From the NCBI GenBank assembly GCA_022592445.1, contig JABYQR010000286.1, positions 1 through 59,317 on the forward strand: a stretch of 59,317 bases of DNA, read 5' to 3'. Position 1 is the first letter of the stretch; every line of letters starts with the position of its first letter. The stretch comes from Cytidiella melzeri. Its lineage: Eukaryota > Basidiomycota > Agaricomycetes > Polyporales > Irpicaceae. The translations under genes were made by a program, and so were the position numbers. This document shows positions 11,403 to 21,112 of the stretch, in pieces. The notes under the pieces were generated by a model that was not told where the DNA came from, did no database searches, and worked only from the letters and a program-made list of their open reading frames with translations.

Positions 11403-12215
11403 TTAGCGCGTTTTGTGGGAGGAGCTGACGTAGCGGTAATGATGGGAGCGGTGCTTGCAGCGCGTTTCTTCTGAATAGAATTTACGCCACTGATTTGCGC
11501 GATGTACTCGGGTCCCTGTAAACCTTGCGCCCAGTCTTCTTCTTTGATGAGTTGAATGACAGCCGAGGACGACAGAGGTTTTCCCTCCTTGTCGGCAGTA
11601 ACTAATTTCTCTGAGCGTTTGAGTGAATGCCCTCAAAGAATCATCGAGCGGTAGAAGATTCGCGAGTGTCTTCGCAAAGAAAACGTCGGGCATGCAATCC
11701 TTATCTTGATTGATGAGGTCGATATACATGTTGCGGATCTTCTCCGTCCACTTGGATACAATCAGAGTGCTGGAACATTTGTATCCCATGATTGCCTGAT
11801 GGAGTGCTGCCGCCCTGAGACTGTTAACCGGCATATATTCATCATGTAGAGCGTCCCATGCGTCCTTGGCAGTTTTGCAGCTAGAAATGATGGGAATTTT
11901 ATGTGTCGGTATCGCGCGAACGAGTAAAGATAGGACGGATTTGTTTTTCTTTAGCCACATGCTTGCCCTTTTTTTGGCTTCTTCGACATCCAAACTGTTT
12001 CCCGCAAGAAGTCTGGTCGAGTTCCTGAGCTTCGGAACAATGGGTGGCTTAGATTCATCAGATTCTTTGTCGATGTATTTCCACAAGTCGAGATCTTCGA
12101 GAATAATCTCGGACTGCATGGCCCATTGTACGTAGTCGTTTGTTTCTCCGTTGTCATGAAGTTTCTTGAGTTTAGCCTTATGATCCTTCGATTTGGAGTT
12201 CTCTGAGTCTGACAT
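11403..12215 (-). pseudogene. Copia-1 gag
   Basis: Starts at the ATG giving MSDSENSKSKDHKAK (12215); an in-frame upstream start at 12260 is also possible. Content is typical of copia gag (UBN2-like): NDYVQWAMQSEIILEDLDLW, ASMWLKKNKSVLSLLVRAIP, AKDAWDALHDEY, WTEKIRNMYIDLINQ. The C-terminal part drifts out of frame near 11600, before the zinc knuckle. Family role: virus-like particle formation. Confidence 0.82.
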
Positions 12216-12282
12216 GTCGACAAGATAGGGGTTGAACTCGGATAGATGGATTTTATACAATGGATGAGCAACTACAGGGAGC

Positions 12283-12296
12283 CAGGGCTCATAACC
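12283..12296 (-). promoter_or_regulatory. Copia-1 primer-binding site (initiator tRNA-Met anticodon arm)
   Basis: CAGGGCTCATAACC on + lies directly against the 5' LTR of this minus-oriented element. It equals the anticodon arm of eukaryotic initiator tRNA-Met (CAU anticodon inside), so the element RNA carries its complement. This fits half-tRNA priming as known for Drosophila copia and yeast Ty5. Confidence 0.8.
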
Positions 12297-12507
12297 TGTT
12301 AATCAAGTGCTGGTACAGCATGGTAGATTCTTCAATTCATAGTACAAATACAAATACAACAGTACACATACCTGGTACAGCGTGGTAGATTCTAAAGCAT
12401 GCTGTACCGGGTATTCGATCCTTTGAGTTCCCAAGCGCTCACGCGCTCACAAGCGCTTCCCCGCCCTATTTCCTATTCCGTCCCATTGGGCGGGTCACCG
12501 TTTGACA
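12297..12507 (-). repeat. Copia-1 5' LTR
   Basis: 211 bp, same ends as the left LTR. It carries an 18-bp insertion (a local duplication of CAAGCGCTCACGCG-like sequence). All three substitutions against the left copy are CpG to TpG/CpA, in this copy. Confidence 0.92.
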
Positions 12508-12592
12508 CTTGTACATGGTGCTACCTATATACAACGAGCGGTAATCTACACTTACCCAAGTCAGTGGCATATGAAGAAAGCGAGGTAGCTAC

Positions 12593-13845
12593 GTAACAAA
12601 GTGGAATATGTGTGCGAGGGGTAGAGGCTGTTAAGCTTCGAAGATGAGACTTATGATTCATGCTGCTGCAGCAGCTCTGCTTATATACATGTCTGTATCT
12701 ACTTATGTAAGCAACTACTATACATGTCTACTTCAGCTATTCTACTGTATTACTAAGTGCATGACTCATGCATTACTCATGCTATGAATGCATGACTCAT
12801 TGTATGACTAGGCTCAGCACTTGTACCAGAGGTGTACATAATGAGTAAATGACTCATGCTAGTACTATGCTACTAGAACACAGGCGTACATATATGTGCA
12901 GTATCCCTATAGTGTCGCGGAGCGACTGCTGCTATACTGCTAAACCCTAAACAAGGGCAGAGAAGAGGGGGAACGGAAGTGGAAGTGGATCTCCAACGAC
13001 GACAACGAGGTCAAAGTCGATGATGAGCAGGCAAGCAGGCTCAGAGGCCGGATACTGGCAGTGCAAATGACGAAGTTAATAGCATGCTTATACTAGGTTA
13101 CATTGAGTAACTCACCTGGCAGTGCAAATGACGAAGAGGTCAAGATGCAGAACCAGGGAGGGTAAGGGGTACTATATATACTGTGTCTGGGTGGTCTGTG
13201 CACCAGTTCCCACACTAGGGACTGGAGTAACTGTGGGACTGGAGTAACAATAGAACAATAAGGAACCCGGGTAACTGTCAAGGACCGGGGTAACTGTCAA
13301 GGACCTGAGTAACTGTCAAGGACCAGGGTACGTAGAACAATAGAGCTAGAACAATACAACAATAGAACAATAGGATAAGAACAATAGAACAATAAGACCT
13401 GGGGGAATCCCTGGGGAATCCCCATCAATGGAAGAGGAACAATAGAACAATAGCCTAGGTTGATCTGGAACCGCTCCAGACTGAGTCTAGGGTTTGGGTC
13501 TGGACTATTGATAAATAAGGCAGGATGTCACGTGACCCAGGTTAGGGTTAGGTCCGGTAACACTCCTAGCCGGAAAATAAGCGCTCTAGATAGGCGCCTA
13601 AGGCTGTAAACTTGTGACAATATTGGAAAAATCCGGTCTCTGTTGGACTATCCATGTCATATAGTGCTATACTACTTAGTCTACACGACCCATATCTGTA
13701 CGTCTCAGCTAATGTGATGTTTACTACTGGAGTTTCCATATAGGGCTGCATAATTCCCATATCAAGAATGTGGGAACTCTGCTACCTTAAAGTGTCCTTG
13801 TAATAAGGCGTGGGAAACTACCTATTATATGATATAGTGTTAACA
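12593..13845 (-). mobile_element. LTR family C, minus-oriented copy split by a solo LTR B
   Basis: Bases 12593-12907 and 13660-13845 together match, in reverse, the LTR at 56372-56912. Shared parts include CTACTAGAACACAGGCGTAC, three TGACTCA motifs (12762, 12793, 12850) and a block with GGGAATTATGCAGCC. The element is interrupted by LTR B (12913-13659). No PBS follows it on its own 3' side (12592 leftward), so it is a solo or 3' LTR. Its outer end overlaps the TGTTAACA terminus of the neighbouring LTR D. Confidence 0.75.
12913..13659 (-). mobile_element. Solo LTR B inserted in LTR C, TSD TATAG
   Basis: 747 bp with ends TGTCGCGGAG... and ...CCATGTCA on +, flanked by perfect TATAG duplications (12908-12912, 13660-13664). 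On the element strand it carries many AGAACAATAG-type short repeats in reverse, a TATATATA box (about 13173), and an intron-like segment 13115-13055 bounded by copies of GTCATTTGCACTGCCAG. No coding capacity. The other two B copies (34030 and 34257) have a longer 5' end. Confidence 0.85.
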
Positions 13846-14714
13846 CTACGGGGAGGTATTTTGACAAAGTAAAGAAACACGAGTATGTACTTACAAAGAG
13901 ATAAACGGAATGAAAAGGAAACACGAGTGTAGTCGAGTGCCTAGGCTTGCCTGGCACGAGAGAGGAGTGGCGAGAGTGCGAGGATGAGTGGCATACGGGC
14001 ACAAACTGTAACAATCAAGGTTACACACACCAGATAGTTGTTAAACTTGAGGGGAAGATAAGGAGATAGAGAGTAGAGTGTGAGTGTGTACTGGGGAGTG
14101 CAAAGTAGTCCTTTATCAACAGAGTGGATAAGACTGAGGGGATATGCCCTCAGGAGTGGCTCTATATATACATGAAGGGGAGGACCCCAGGTACTACCCT
14201 AAGACCCCTAATACCTACATGAGTAAGCAAAGTAATCTACCTTACTAAGCATGCCCTATGCCCTAGTGGTGCCACTTCAATAATCAACCAATAGCAATTG
14301 TCCCCATGACCTGACCTCATGACCCAGTCCCAAGGCTAGACTTGTTCTAGCTTGTTCTAAGCCAAGGCTAGACTTTTCCAGAAGGTTCTAAGAACTAAGA
14401 CATCATCTAATGGAATGTTCTATACTATGACATCATAGTTCCAGCATGTTCCACAAGGTTCCAGAGAGTTCTATCATGTGATACACAGATAAGGAAAGGA
14501 GCGCATTAGCACATCAGAGACAGATGGAGCATCAGCGCATCAATTGATAGGCACTGAGAATAAGCGCCGGAATAAGCGCCTGATAAGCGCCAGATAAGCA
14601 CTTGAATAGATGCCGGATAAGTGCTGGATAAGCGCCTGATAAGTGCTCAAATATTCCCAATAATACCGTTGCCTGGTGAGGCAAGTCTTGTAGAAACATT
14701 GAAAATCTGTGACA
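13838..14714 (-). repeat. Chromovirus-1 3' LTR (LTR D)
   Basis: 877 bp, on the element strand TGTCACAGATTTTC... to ...GTGTTAACA. It is preceded on minus by a polypurine tract (14715-14733, purines with seven G) that follows the coding region. It contains a TATATATA box (about 14165) and a degenerate 10-bp minisatellite GATAAGCGCC (about 14555-14645). Its first ~190 bp are shared with LTR B1 (35962 leftward). Confidence 0.82.
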
Positions 14715-14950
14715 TTACCCCCCCTTCTTGCTTTGAACTCCGTGCAAAGAGTTTTGAACAAACACCTTGGTCATTGAGTCCACTTTTTCACCATTGTCAT
14801 GAGGGTGCCTAAGCAGTTCCAAGTGACTCTAGCAGCTTCTACCGACGCCCCTGACGGGGTTCACACCTCATTGGCTGATGGTAGTCTAGTCCGTACCCTC
14901 CTCGGTTGCGTCATTGGATCGTGGATGATCCTTGGTGTGTTGTTCGTAAC

Positions 14951-15232
14951 TTATACACAGTAGATTGTAGCTGAGCGGATAGCTCGGGGATGATCGTCGT
15001 AGAATCTCTTGATTGCTTCTTGAGCGTGCGTGATGTTTTCTACAGGTTCCCACGTGTCATTGTTCAGTCTGTAGCCTTTCCAGCGTATGTAATACTGAAG
15101 CTTTTTCGCACAACCTGTACGTCTTGACTTGAGAATCTTCTCGACTTCGTATTCTTCTTCTCCGTCGATGATATCTGGCGTAGGCATCTCCAGCTTTTGG
15201 CCTCCGAATTCAGGTTCATTGTACGGTAACAA
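14951..15232 (-). pseudogene. Chromovirus-1 chromodomain
   Basis: The segment YEVEKILKSRR, LQYYIRWKGYRLNNDTWEP and VENITHAQEAIKRFYDDHP is a classic chromodomain: N-terminal strand, WKGY, the DTWEP aromatic cage and a C-terminal helix. It sits at the C-terminus of the pol frame, as in chromoviruses such as Tf1. The frame differs from the preceding integrase part. Known role of such domains: tether integration to modified histones. Confidence 0.9.
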
Positions 15233-16747
15233 CTTGCTTGCATGGAATACAGGATGTATCCTTGGTGAACGTTTGGGCCATTCCAGTCTGAATCTGACCA
15301 GAGAGAGCTTTCAGCAATCTTGAATGGGCCATAGTACTTGGCTGACAGCTTATGTCCAGATTTTTGGTAGTCTCTCAGATCTAGCATGACCTGATTGCCT
15401 TCGTTGAAGGGGACCTTCTGAACGTGCTTATCATAGTACCATTTCATGCGTTCAGCCGCAAGTTGTAATGCCGCTTTCGCATGCTCTTGAGCTTGCAAGC
15501 GGTTCCACATGATGTCATTCATGTCAGACCTTTTCAGGTCCTTAGTGAGCGTTGGACCAGCTCTAGGGTGTCTGCCGTATTCGAGGTAGAAAGGCGAGTG
15601 CTTAGTTCCCTTGTGCGCTGCATTGTTGTATGCAAATTCAGCCGAGCTGAGCAGTCTAGCCCAGTTGTCATGTAGTTGATCAATGTAACAATGCAAATAC
15701 TGTTTGAGTGTTTGATTAACCCATCATTTTGACCATCAGTCTGCGGATGATATGCGGTGGTCATTGTAGATTCTATCCCTAGCATTTTACACCATTCCTG
15801 GAATAAGTCTGCTGTGAATTGTGGACCTCTGTTGGAAATGATTTGCAAAGGTAATCCATGAAGGGTCCAGACTCTCTCATAGAGTAGAGCTGCAAGATCT
15901 TTTCCCGAGAACTCATTTACGATAGGGAAGAAGTGCGCCCTTTTAGCAAGGCGGTCTACGACTACGCAGATAGCATTGAAGCCATCAGACTCCAGTAACT
16001 GAGTAATCAAGTTGACAGTCATGATATCCCATGGTTCAGCCGGAACCGGATTAGGGATGAGTGGTCCATAAGGCTGTTGCAGATGAGTCTTCATCCGCTT
16101 ACATGTGTCACAGCCTGTCACGTATTTCTTGACATCAGTGGTTAAACCTGGCCACCAGTAGTTTCTTGAGATCAGTTTGTACGTTTTCCATCTGCCAGGA
16201 TGTCCGCCAGAAGGTAGATTGTGATGTATCTGGATAATTTGGCATCTCAGATCTAATTTTTGATCTTTGTGGATGTAGACTTTTCCACGGTAGAAGAGTA
16301 ATCCGTTCTCAAAATTCCATTCCTCTAGTGATTTTGTGAACTCCCTAGGACCAGAGTCGAGTAACTGCTGATAGTCCTTGGTAACTTCGTTGTTCATGAG
16401 TGCTTCCTTGACCCGTCTTAGGATTTCATCATCGTTGGTAGGCAAGTCATGAGAGTTTTCAATAGCAGAGATGGCAAAAAACTTGGGTTTAAGGAGAATT
16501 TTGTCCTTGTTATCGGAATTTGCCCGCTCTTCATGATCTGGCCTCCTGGACAGAGGATCTGCGGTAAGCATGGTCTTTCCGGGTTTGTGCCGGAGCACAA
16601 AATTGAATCGCGTGAGGTATAACGCCCATTGCGCTTGTCTCCGAGTCAGCTTCTGGGAATTCCTGAAATATGTCAGGTTTTGGTGATCCAACCATATTTC
16701 TACGGTAATTGGATGTCCCTCCAGATGTTGACAATACTCTTCCAGGG
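15064..16747 (-). pseudogene. Chromovirus-1 RNase H end and integrase, catalytic triad altered
   Basis: From 16747: end of RNase H (LEEYCQHLEGHPITVEIW, then FNFVLRHKPGKTMLTADPLS), the HHCC zinc module (HHNLPSGGHPG and GCDTCKRMK), then the core. The three core acidic positions are all changed: Asn in MTVNLITQ (16011-16013), Asn in IISNRGPQF (15831-15833), and Asp in place of Glu in TDGQNDG (15723-15725). The frame shifts at about 15700 into the 15064-15696 frame (WARLLSSAEFAYNNAAHKG, YGPFKIAE). The integrase cannot be active as read. Confidence 0.88.
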
Positions 16748-17505
16748 TGTCACAGATGGCCTGACTAGCCCTTGATTTTCGCAATTTACCTCTTGTTTTT
16801 ATCTGTAAAACTCCGGGCTGCAGCTCAGTTGCAGTCTTCTCTGCATAAACTCCCTTTTCACGTCTATCAAGCGCCCGTATCACGTGGCTTAGATGCTCCA
16901 CACGGTCACATTACTTGCTACTACGTCACACTGGCATGTGACTTAGCTTAAGTAAGACCACATGGCTACAAACACATGGCTCAGCCCATAGCTAGGGTTT
17001 GACGTCATAGATGACGTCCACATGGACTCCTTTTGTTCTTACCTTATTGTTCTCTTTATGGAAGGATGTTCTCACAGGTGTGGGAATGAAATACAATAGT
17101 TGGTCTCCTTTCAGATAGATTTTCTCATGAGTAGAGTTCTTGGCAAGGTCTAGACAATAGCTATTGTTCTCCTTTAGGTAGTTCTTTTGTTCTTCGTTCC
17201 CATGGCTTCTTGCAAAGCCTGCCCTCAACTTGGTCTGTGCGCAGGTCCCTGAAGTCTATATAAGCAGCTGCATGTACGCTCCTAGCCCCCATCTCGACCT
17301 CTTGGTCTTTACTGGGCTAGGTAAGCCACTCCTTCCTGTACTACATAGCTAGTAGTACTCAATGCGAACTTGGTCTTTACTGGGCTAGATACTTGTATAA
17401 AGTCTGATAGCTGGTGAGAGCACTGTGCTACACGCCTGCCACCACCTCCTCGTTGATATCCACACCGTGTCCCTGTTTGTCACGTCGAGCCCCGTCTCCG
17501 TGTCA
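16748..17505 (+). mobile_element. Solo LTR A, copy 1, inserted in chromovirus-1 RNase H; TSD CAGGG
   Basis: 758 bp, TGTCACAGATGG... to ...CTCCGTGTCA, flanked by CAGGG on both sides (16743-16747, 17506-17510). Removal of the insert plus one TSD rejoins the RNase H frame (LLAIICAL with LEEYCQHL). It has a TATATAA box (about 17260), then an intron-like GTAAG...TAG segment 17321-17388 flanked by copies of TTGGTCTTTACTGGGCTAG. No coding region of its own. Confidence 0.93.
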
Positions 17506-17510
17506 CAGGG

Positions 17511-18180
17511 CGCAGATAATAGCCAACAACTCTTTATTGTATATCTCATAATTACGTTCATGGACGTTGAGTGATTTAGAGTAGAAGGCTAATGGATGCC
17601 ACAGCTTGTCAGCTGGGTCCAGTTGTGATAGTACCGCTCCTGTAGCAAAGTCGCCAGCGTCTGTTTCCAGATGGAAAGGGTTTTCATCATCTGGTATCCT
17701 CATAATGGGTGCTGACGTAAAAGCCTTTTTCAGACTTTGGAAGGCCTGTTTTTGAGCATCTTTCCAGATCCAGGATTGGTCCTTCTTTGCCAGAATAGTG
17801 AGCGGTTTTGCATGTTTAGCAAAGTCCTTAATGAAAGGCCTATAGAAGTTGGCAAAGCCTAAAAAGGCTTGGACTTGCTTAACCTTTTCAGGTCGCGGCC
17901 ACTCAGTAACTCCGGTGAGTTTGGCTGGATCCATCTCGATGTGTCTGTGAGAAATGATCATGCCTAGGTACTCAATATGATCCTTTTCAAAAAAGCATTT
18001 TTCTGGTTTGGCAAATAGATCGTTCTTGCGTAGACACTTAAGCACTTCCTGTGTGATGGGACGGTTTTCCTTCTTGTCTTCAGTAAAGATGAGGATGTTG
18101 TCCAGATACACCATGACATGTCCTTCTAAGATCAAATCACTCAGAAATTCATTCATCATGGCTTGGAATGTTGAGACACT
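17511..18180 (-). pseudogene. Chromovirus-1 reverse transcriptase (second half) and RNase H start
   Basis: Reads TFQAMMNEFLSDLILEGH, then VYLDNILIFTED, KCFFEKDHIEYLGMIIS, VQAFLGFANFYRPFIKDFA, WKDAQKQAFQSLKKAF, and the RNase H start FHLETDAGDFATGAVLSQL. The catalytic YxDD is YLDN (18097-18108). The frame is open to the LTR A insertion. Upstream RT fingers and palm are absent because sequence identity changes at about 18180. Confidence 0.9.
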
Positions 18181-20004
18181 GAGTCACGCTTCAAACTAAG
18201 AACAACCTTAAAGACAACACAACCAACCACGAAGTGGCAATAGAAGTGTAAAGGTGTGGAAGCGCGGAAGTGTTGAAGTGTGCGAGGTGGTCATTAGAGT
18301 CCTAGTTTTACCTGTGCTAAAAGAGCGACAAGGTTTGTGATAAAGTTTATATGAAGGGAGTTAGACGGGCAACTACCATGCGTATTGCGGGTAAAAGGGC
18401 AAGTCGGCGCGGTGAAAGCGAAAGAGTTATAGCGCGGCTCAAAGAGAACGCGCGGGAGACGTCACAACTTGTAGTAAGACGGCACGCGGAGAGACGCAGA
18501 TGGTAAACGCAGGCGCAATATGAATCTCGAACACAAAACACAGTCGCTGGTGAAGATGAAAGAAGTCGCTGTAAAACGCAGGCACAGTGAAAGTGAACGC
18601 AGTAAGCTCGACGCAGTGAAGGTAAAACGCAACGCAGTAACACAGTAAAATAACGCAGTTTAAAAAGTAAACGCAGCATAACAAAGCCGAAAGGAACCGT
18701 AGAGAAAGATAAACTAATGGCGCGCGGGTCGCAGCGCAAGGCTATGTGAGATTGCAGTCAATTTGACTCGACAGACTGCGCGCGGGGGCGGTAGTGTAGA
18801 ACAACACATCCCAAGCGGCGATGCGTATTGCAAGCGAATGCGTGGCCAACGACGACGTTGGTAGAGCTGGTAAGATTGAACTGCACTAGTTCGCACTCGT
18901 GGTCCTCGCCTTCAAAGTCTGGAGACAGCCAACAATCTGGGTGTGGCGCGCGCGGGCGATCACAGTCAAGCGAGACGAAAGGTCCTGAACGTAGGGGAAT
19001 TGGGTGGTCGCTCTGTGTGTCGCAATAGGAGCAGTTATCAAGCGAGTCCGCGACGGAGGCGACGGACTGCGCTGGCGAGGGTGATTTAAGAGTAGATCTC
19101 TCAGGGGAGACCGTAGGCGCTGCTGAGGGTTCTGGGGGCGTCGTGGGCGCGGGGATGATGGGGTAACGGCGTAGAATCTTGCACGGGCGTGGGCGGTAAG
19201 GGCAGCAACCATCGGGTAGGTGGGGAGCAGTGGGACAGTAACGGCAGACTCAAGGCAGGTTGTCGTTGGTAGACGCAGCGGACATAAACGTGAAAGAAGT
19301 CGCAGTGAGACAACGCAGAAGAAGCTACAGCTATGGGCGCGAAGAGACTCCCTCGACGCGAACGCAAAGCGTAAAGTGAACTCTGGAAACTGGGGTGGGG
19401 ATTGATTTTTTTCCTACGCAGTACAGACAACACCTTTTTATATATCCTAAAGACCCTCTCCTAAACCTTTCCTTCTATGTCCTAAACCCGAACGCGAGAG
19501 CGAGGAAACAGGGTGGCAGAATACTTCCGTCTGCGGAGGCAAAATGTCCAGCAAGTCGACGCCCAGCAAGACAAAGCATTGGTCAACGCGGAGTAGCGGC
19601 GCGCGCCCTTGCGCTGAAAAGACACCAACCGTCGCGAGCAGGTGATGAGGCGCCGTCCAGGAGTTGCACAGCGTGGCGTGATAGAAGTCTTCCTGAAACG
19701 GGGTTCGCGCGTCAAGTTTCTTCTACCGTTGGTCCGACCTGCGTGATGTGAAAGGGGCGTGTCTGTGTGTCAGAGTTTGGTGCAATTCCTCGGCCTTGGA
19801 TGTTTCCGGCGCATTGCTCCTTGTCAAGTCCTCGAATCCTCGGCAGACTCCTCGTGACCTCGGTGAACTCCTCGTGTCCGTGACGCTGGGAAAGTGGAGG
19901 GACTTGCCGCTCAGGATGACGCGGGCCGCGCAAATGGCGGGCTGCTGCCGGGTCTCCGCGCCTAGCCGATTTCCGGGCGTATCATTGTCAAAGGCAGTTT
20001 GACA
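18181..20004. other. 1.8-kb non-coding segment joining two unrelated chromovirus fragments
   Basis: More G/C-rich than the surroundings, rich in CGCAG/ACGCG strings, with no protein family recognised. On minus it starts TGTCAAACTGCC (20002) and has a good TATA box (ATATATAAAAAGG, about 19430-19445), so it may be a large solo LTR or a terminal-repeat miniature element. The left neighbour is the 3' part of one chromovirus and the right neighbour the 5' part of another; they overlap in content, so this is not a simple insertion into one element. Confidence 0.5.
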
Positions 20005-20013
20005 GGCTGGCGT

Positions 20014-21111
20014 TCAGTCCCATACAGTTGTTTTCTTGGTCAGGTAGTACAATGGTTGCGCGATGTCGGAAAAGTTGGGGATAAACCGTTGATAGAAGCT
20101 GGCAAATCCAAGGAATGATTGGACTTCTTTGACTTTACGAGGTATTGTCCAATCAGCCACTGCAGAGACCTTACCCGGGTCCATCTCTAGGTTGTTGTAA
20201 GACACAATGAGCCCGAGGTATTCAATGCATGATTGTTGGAACATGCATTTCTCCAGTTTCAGGAACAAGTCGTTGTCTTTCAGCCGTTGTAACACCTGTT
20301 TGATGAGGATGTCGTGTGTTGCCTGGTCTTCGGTAAAGTTGAGCATGTCAGCCATATAAACTACTACGTGCCCCATGTCAATAAGATCTGCAAAGATCTT
20401 GTTCATCATGGATTGGAACGTTGCTGGTGAGTTGGTAAGTCCAAAGAACATGACTGTCGGCTTGAACAAGCCAAGATTGGTCTTGAATGCCGCTTTCCAC
20501 TCATTGCCCTCTTTGATGCGTACGTTGTGGTATCCCCATTGTACATCCAGTTTGGTGAAGATCTTTGCTCCTTTGAGTTTGTCAATAAGTTCTGGAATCA
20601 ACAGTAGTGGATATGTGTTCTTCTTCGTCATGGTGTTCAGAATTCGGTAGTCTTGTATTGGTCGCAATGAGCCATCCTTCTTCTTGACAAAGAAGAATGG
20701 ACAAGCCATTGGGGATTTCGAAGGTCGTATGTATCCTTTCCACAGGTGTTCCGTGATGAAGTTGTTGAGTACGACCTGTTCCGGTTGTGACAACGGGTAA
20801 ATTTTACAGTTCTTCATTTCCGCTCCCGGTACAAGGTCTATTGCGTGATCCCATTTCTTTCCTTCTGGTACTTGTTCTGATGCGTGCTTCTCAAACACAA
20901 ATTGGAATCCCAAGAATTCAGCTGGTACAATGTCTTCAATAGTTTGTTTGGTTTTCTCCTTGTACTGCGCTTCGGCCACTTGTTGAGACACATTGTGTTT
21001 GACCTGGATGTCAATGAGATCTTTGCCCCCCGCTATTGCGTCATCAATGGTCTCTTCGTGCCATAGATAGTCCTCGGCCCAATAGAGCGACTCTTCTTGT
21101 TCAGCTACCAA
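20014..21111 (-). pseudogene. Chromovirus-2 reverse transcriptase
   Basis: Nearly complete RT: WDHAIDLVPGAEMKNCKIYP, FFFVKKKDGSLRPIQDYR, IFTKLDVQWGYHNVRIKEG, FKTNLGLFKPTVMFFGL, NSPATFQSMMNKIFADLID, VQSFLGFASFYQRFIPNF. The dyad is YMAD instead of YMDD (20347-20358). The frame is open over 365 codons. The 5' end runs into the LTR A insertion and the 3' end into the unexplained 1.8-kb segment. Confidence 0.9.
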
Positions 21112-21112
21112 T

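Larger units (their letters stand above)
7311..12507 (-). mobile_element. Copia-1: complete-length Ty1/copia retrotransposon, coding on minus
   Basis: Two LTRs (7311-7503 and 12297-12507) enclose gag, protease, integrase, reverse transcriptase and RNase H in the copia order. LTRs start TGT and end ACA. Flanks are CTCGT (7306-7310) and CTTGT (12508-12512), a 5-bp target duplication with one mismatch. The LTRs differ by an 18-bp insertion in the right copy and only three substitutions, so insertion is fairly recent. A polypurine tract lies at 7504-7512 and the PBS at 12283-12296. The coding region is broken by an in-frame TGA, frame changes and a changed RT dyad, so it is not autonomous. Confidence 0.93.
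14951..18180 (-). mobile_element. Chromovirus-1: 3' part of a Ty3/gypsy element with chromodomain
   Basis: Contains RT second half, RNase H, integrase and chromodomain in gypsy order, followed by PPT and LTR D. It has no gag, protease or 5' LTR; at about 18180 the RT is cut off and an unrelated 1.8-kb segment begins. RNase H is split by a solo LTR A (16748-17505). Several frame changes break the integrase C-terminal half. Family role: retrotransposition with chromodomain-guided targeting. Clearly dead. Confidence 0.92.
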
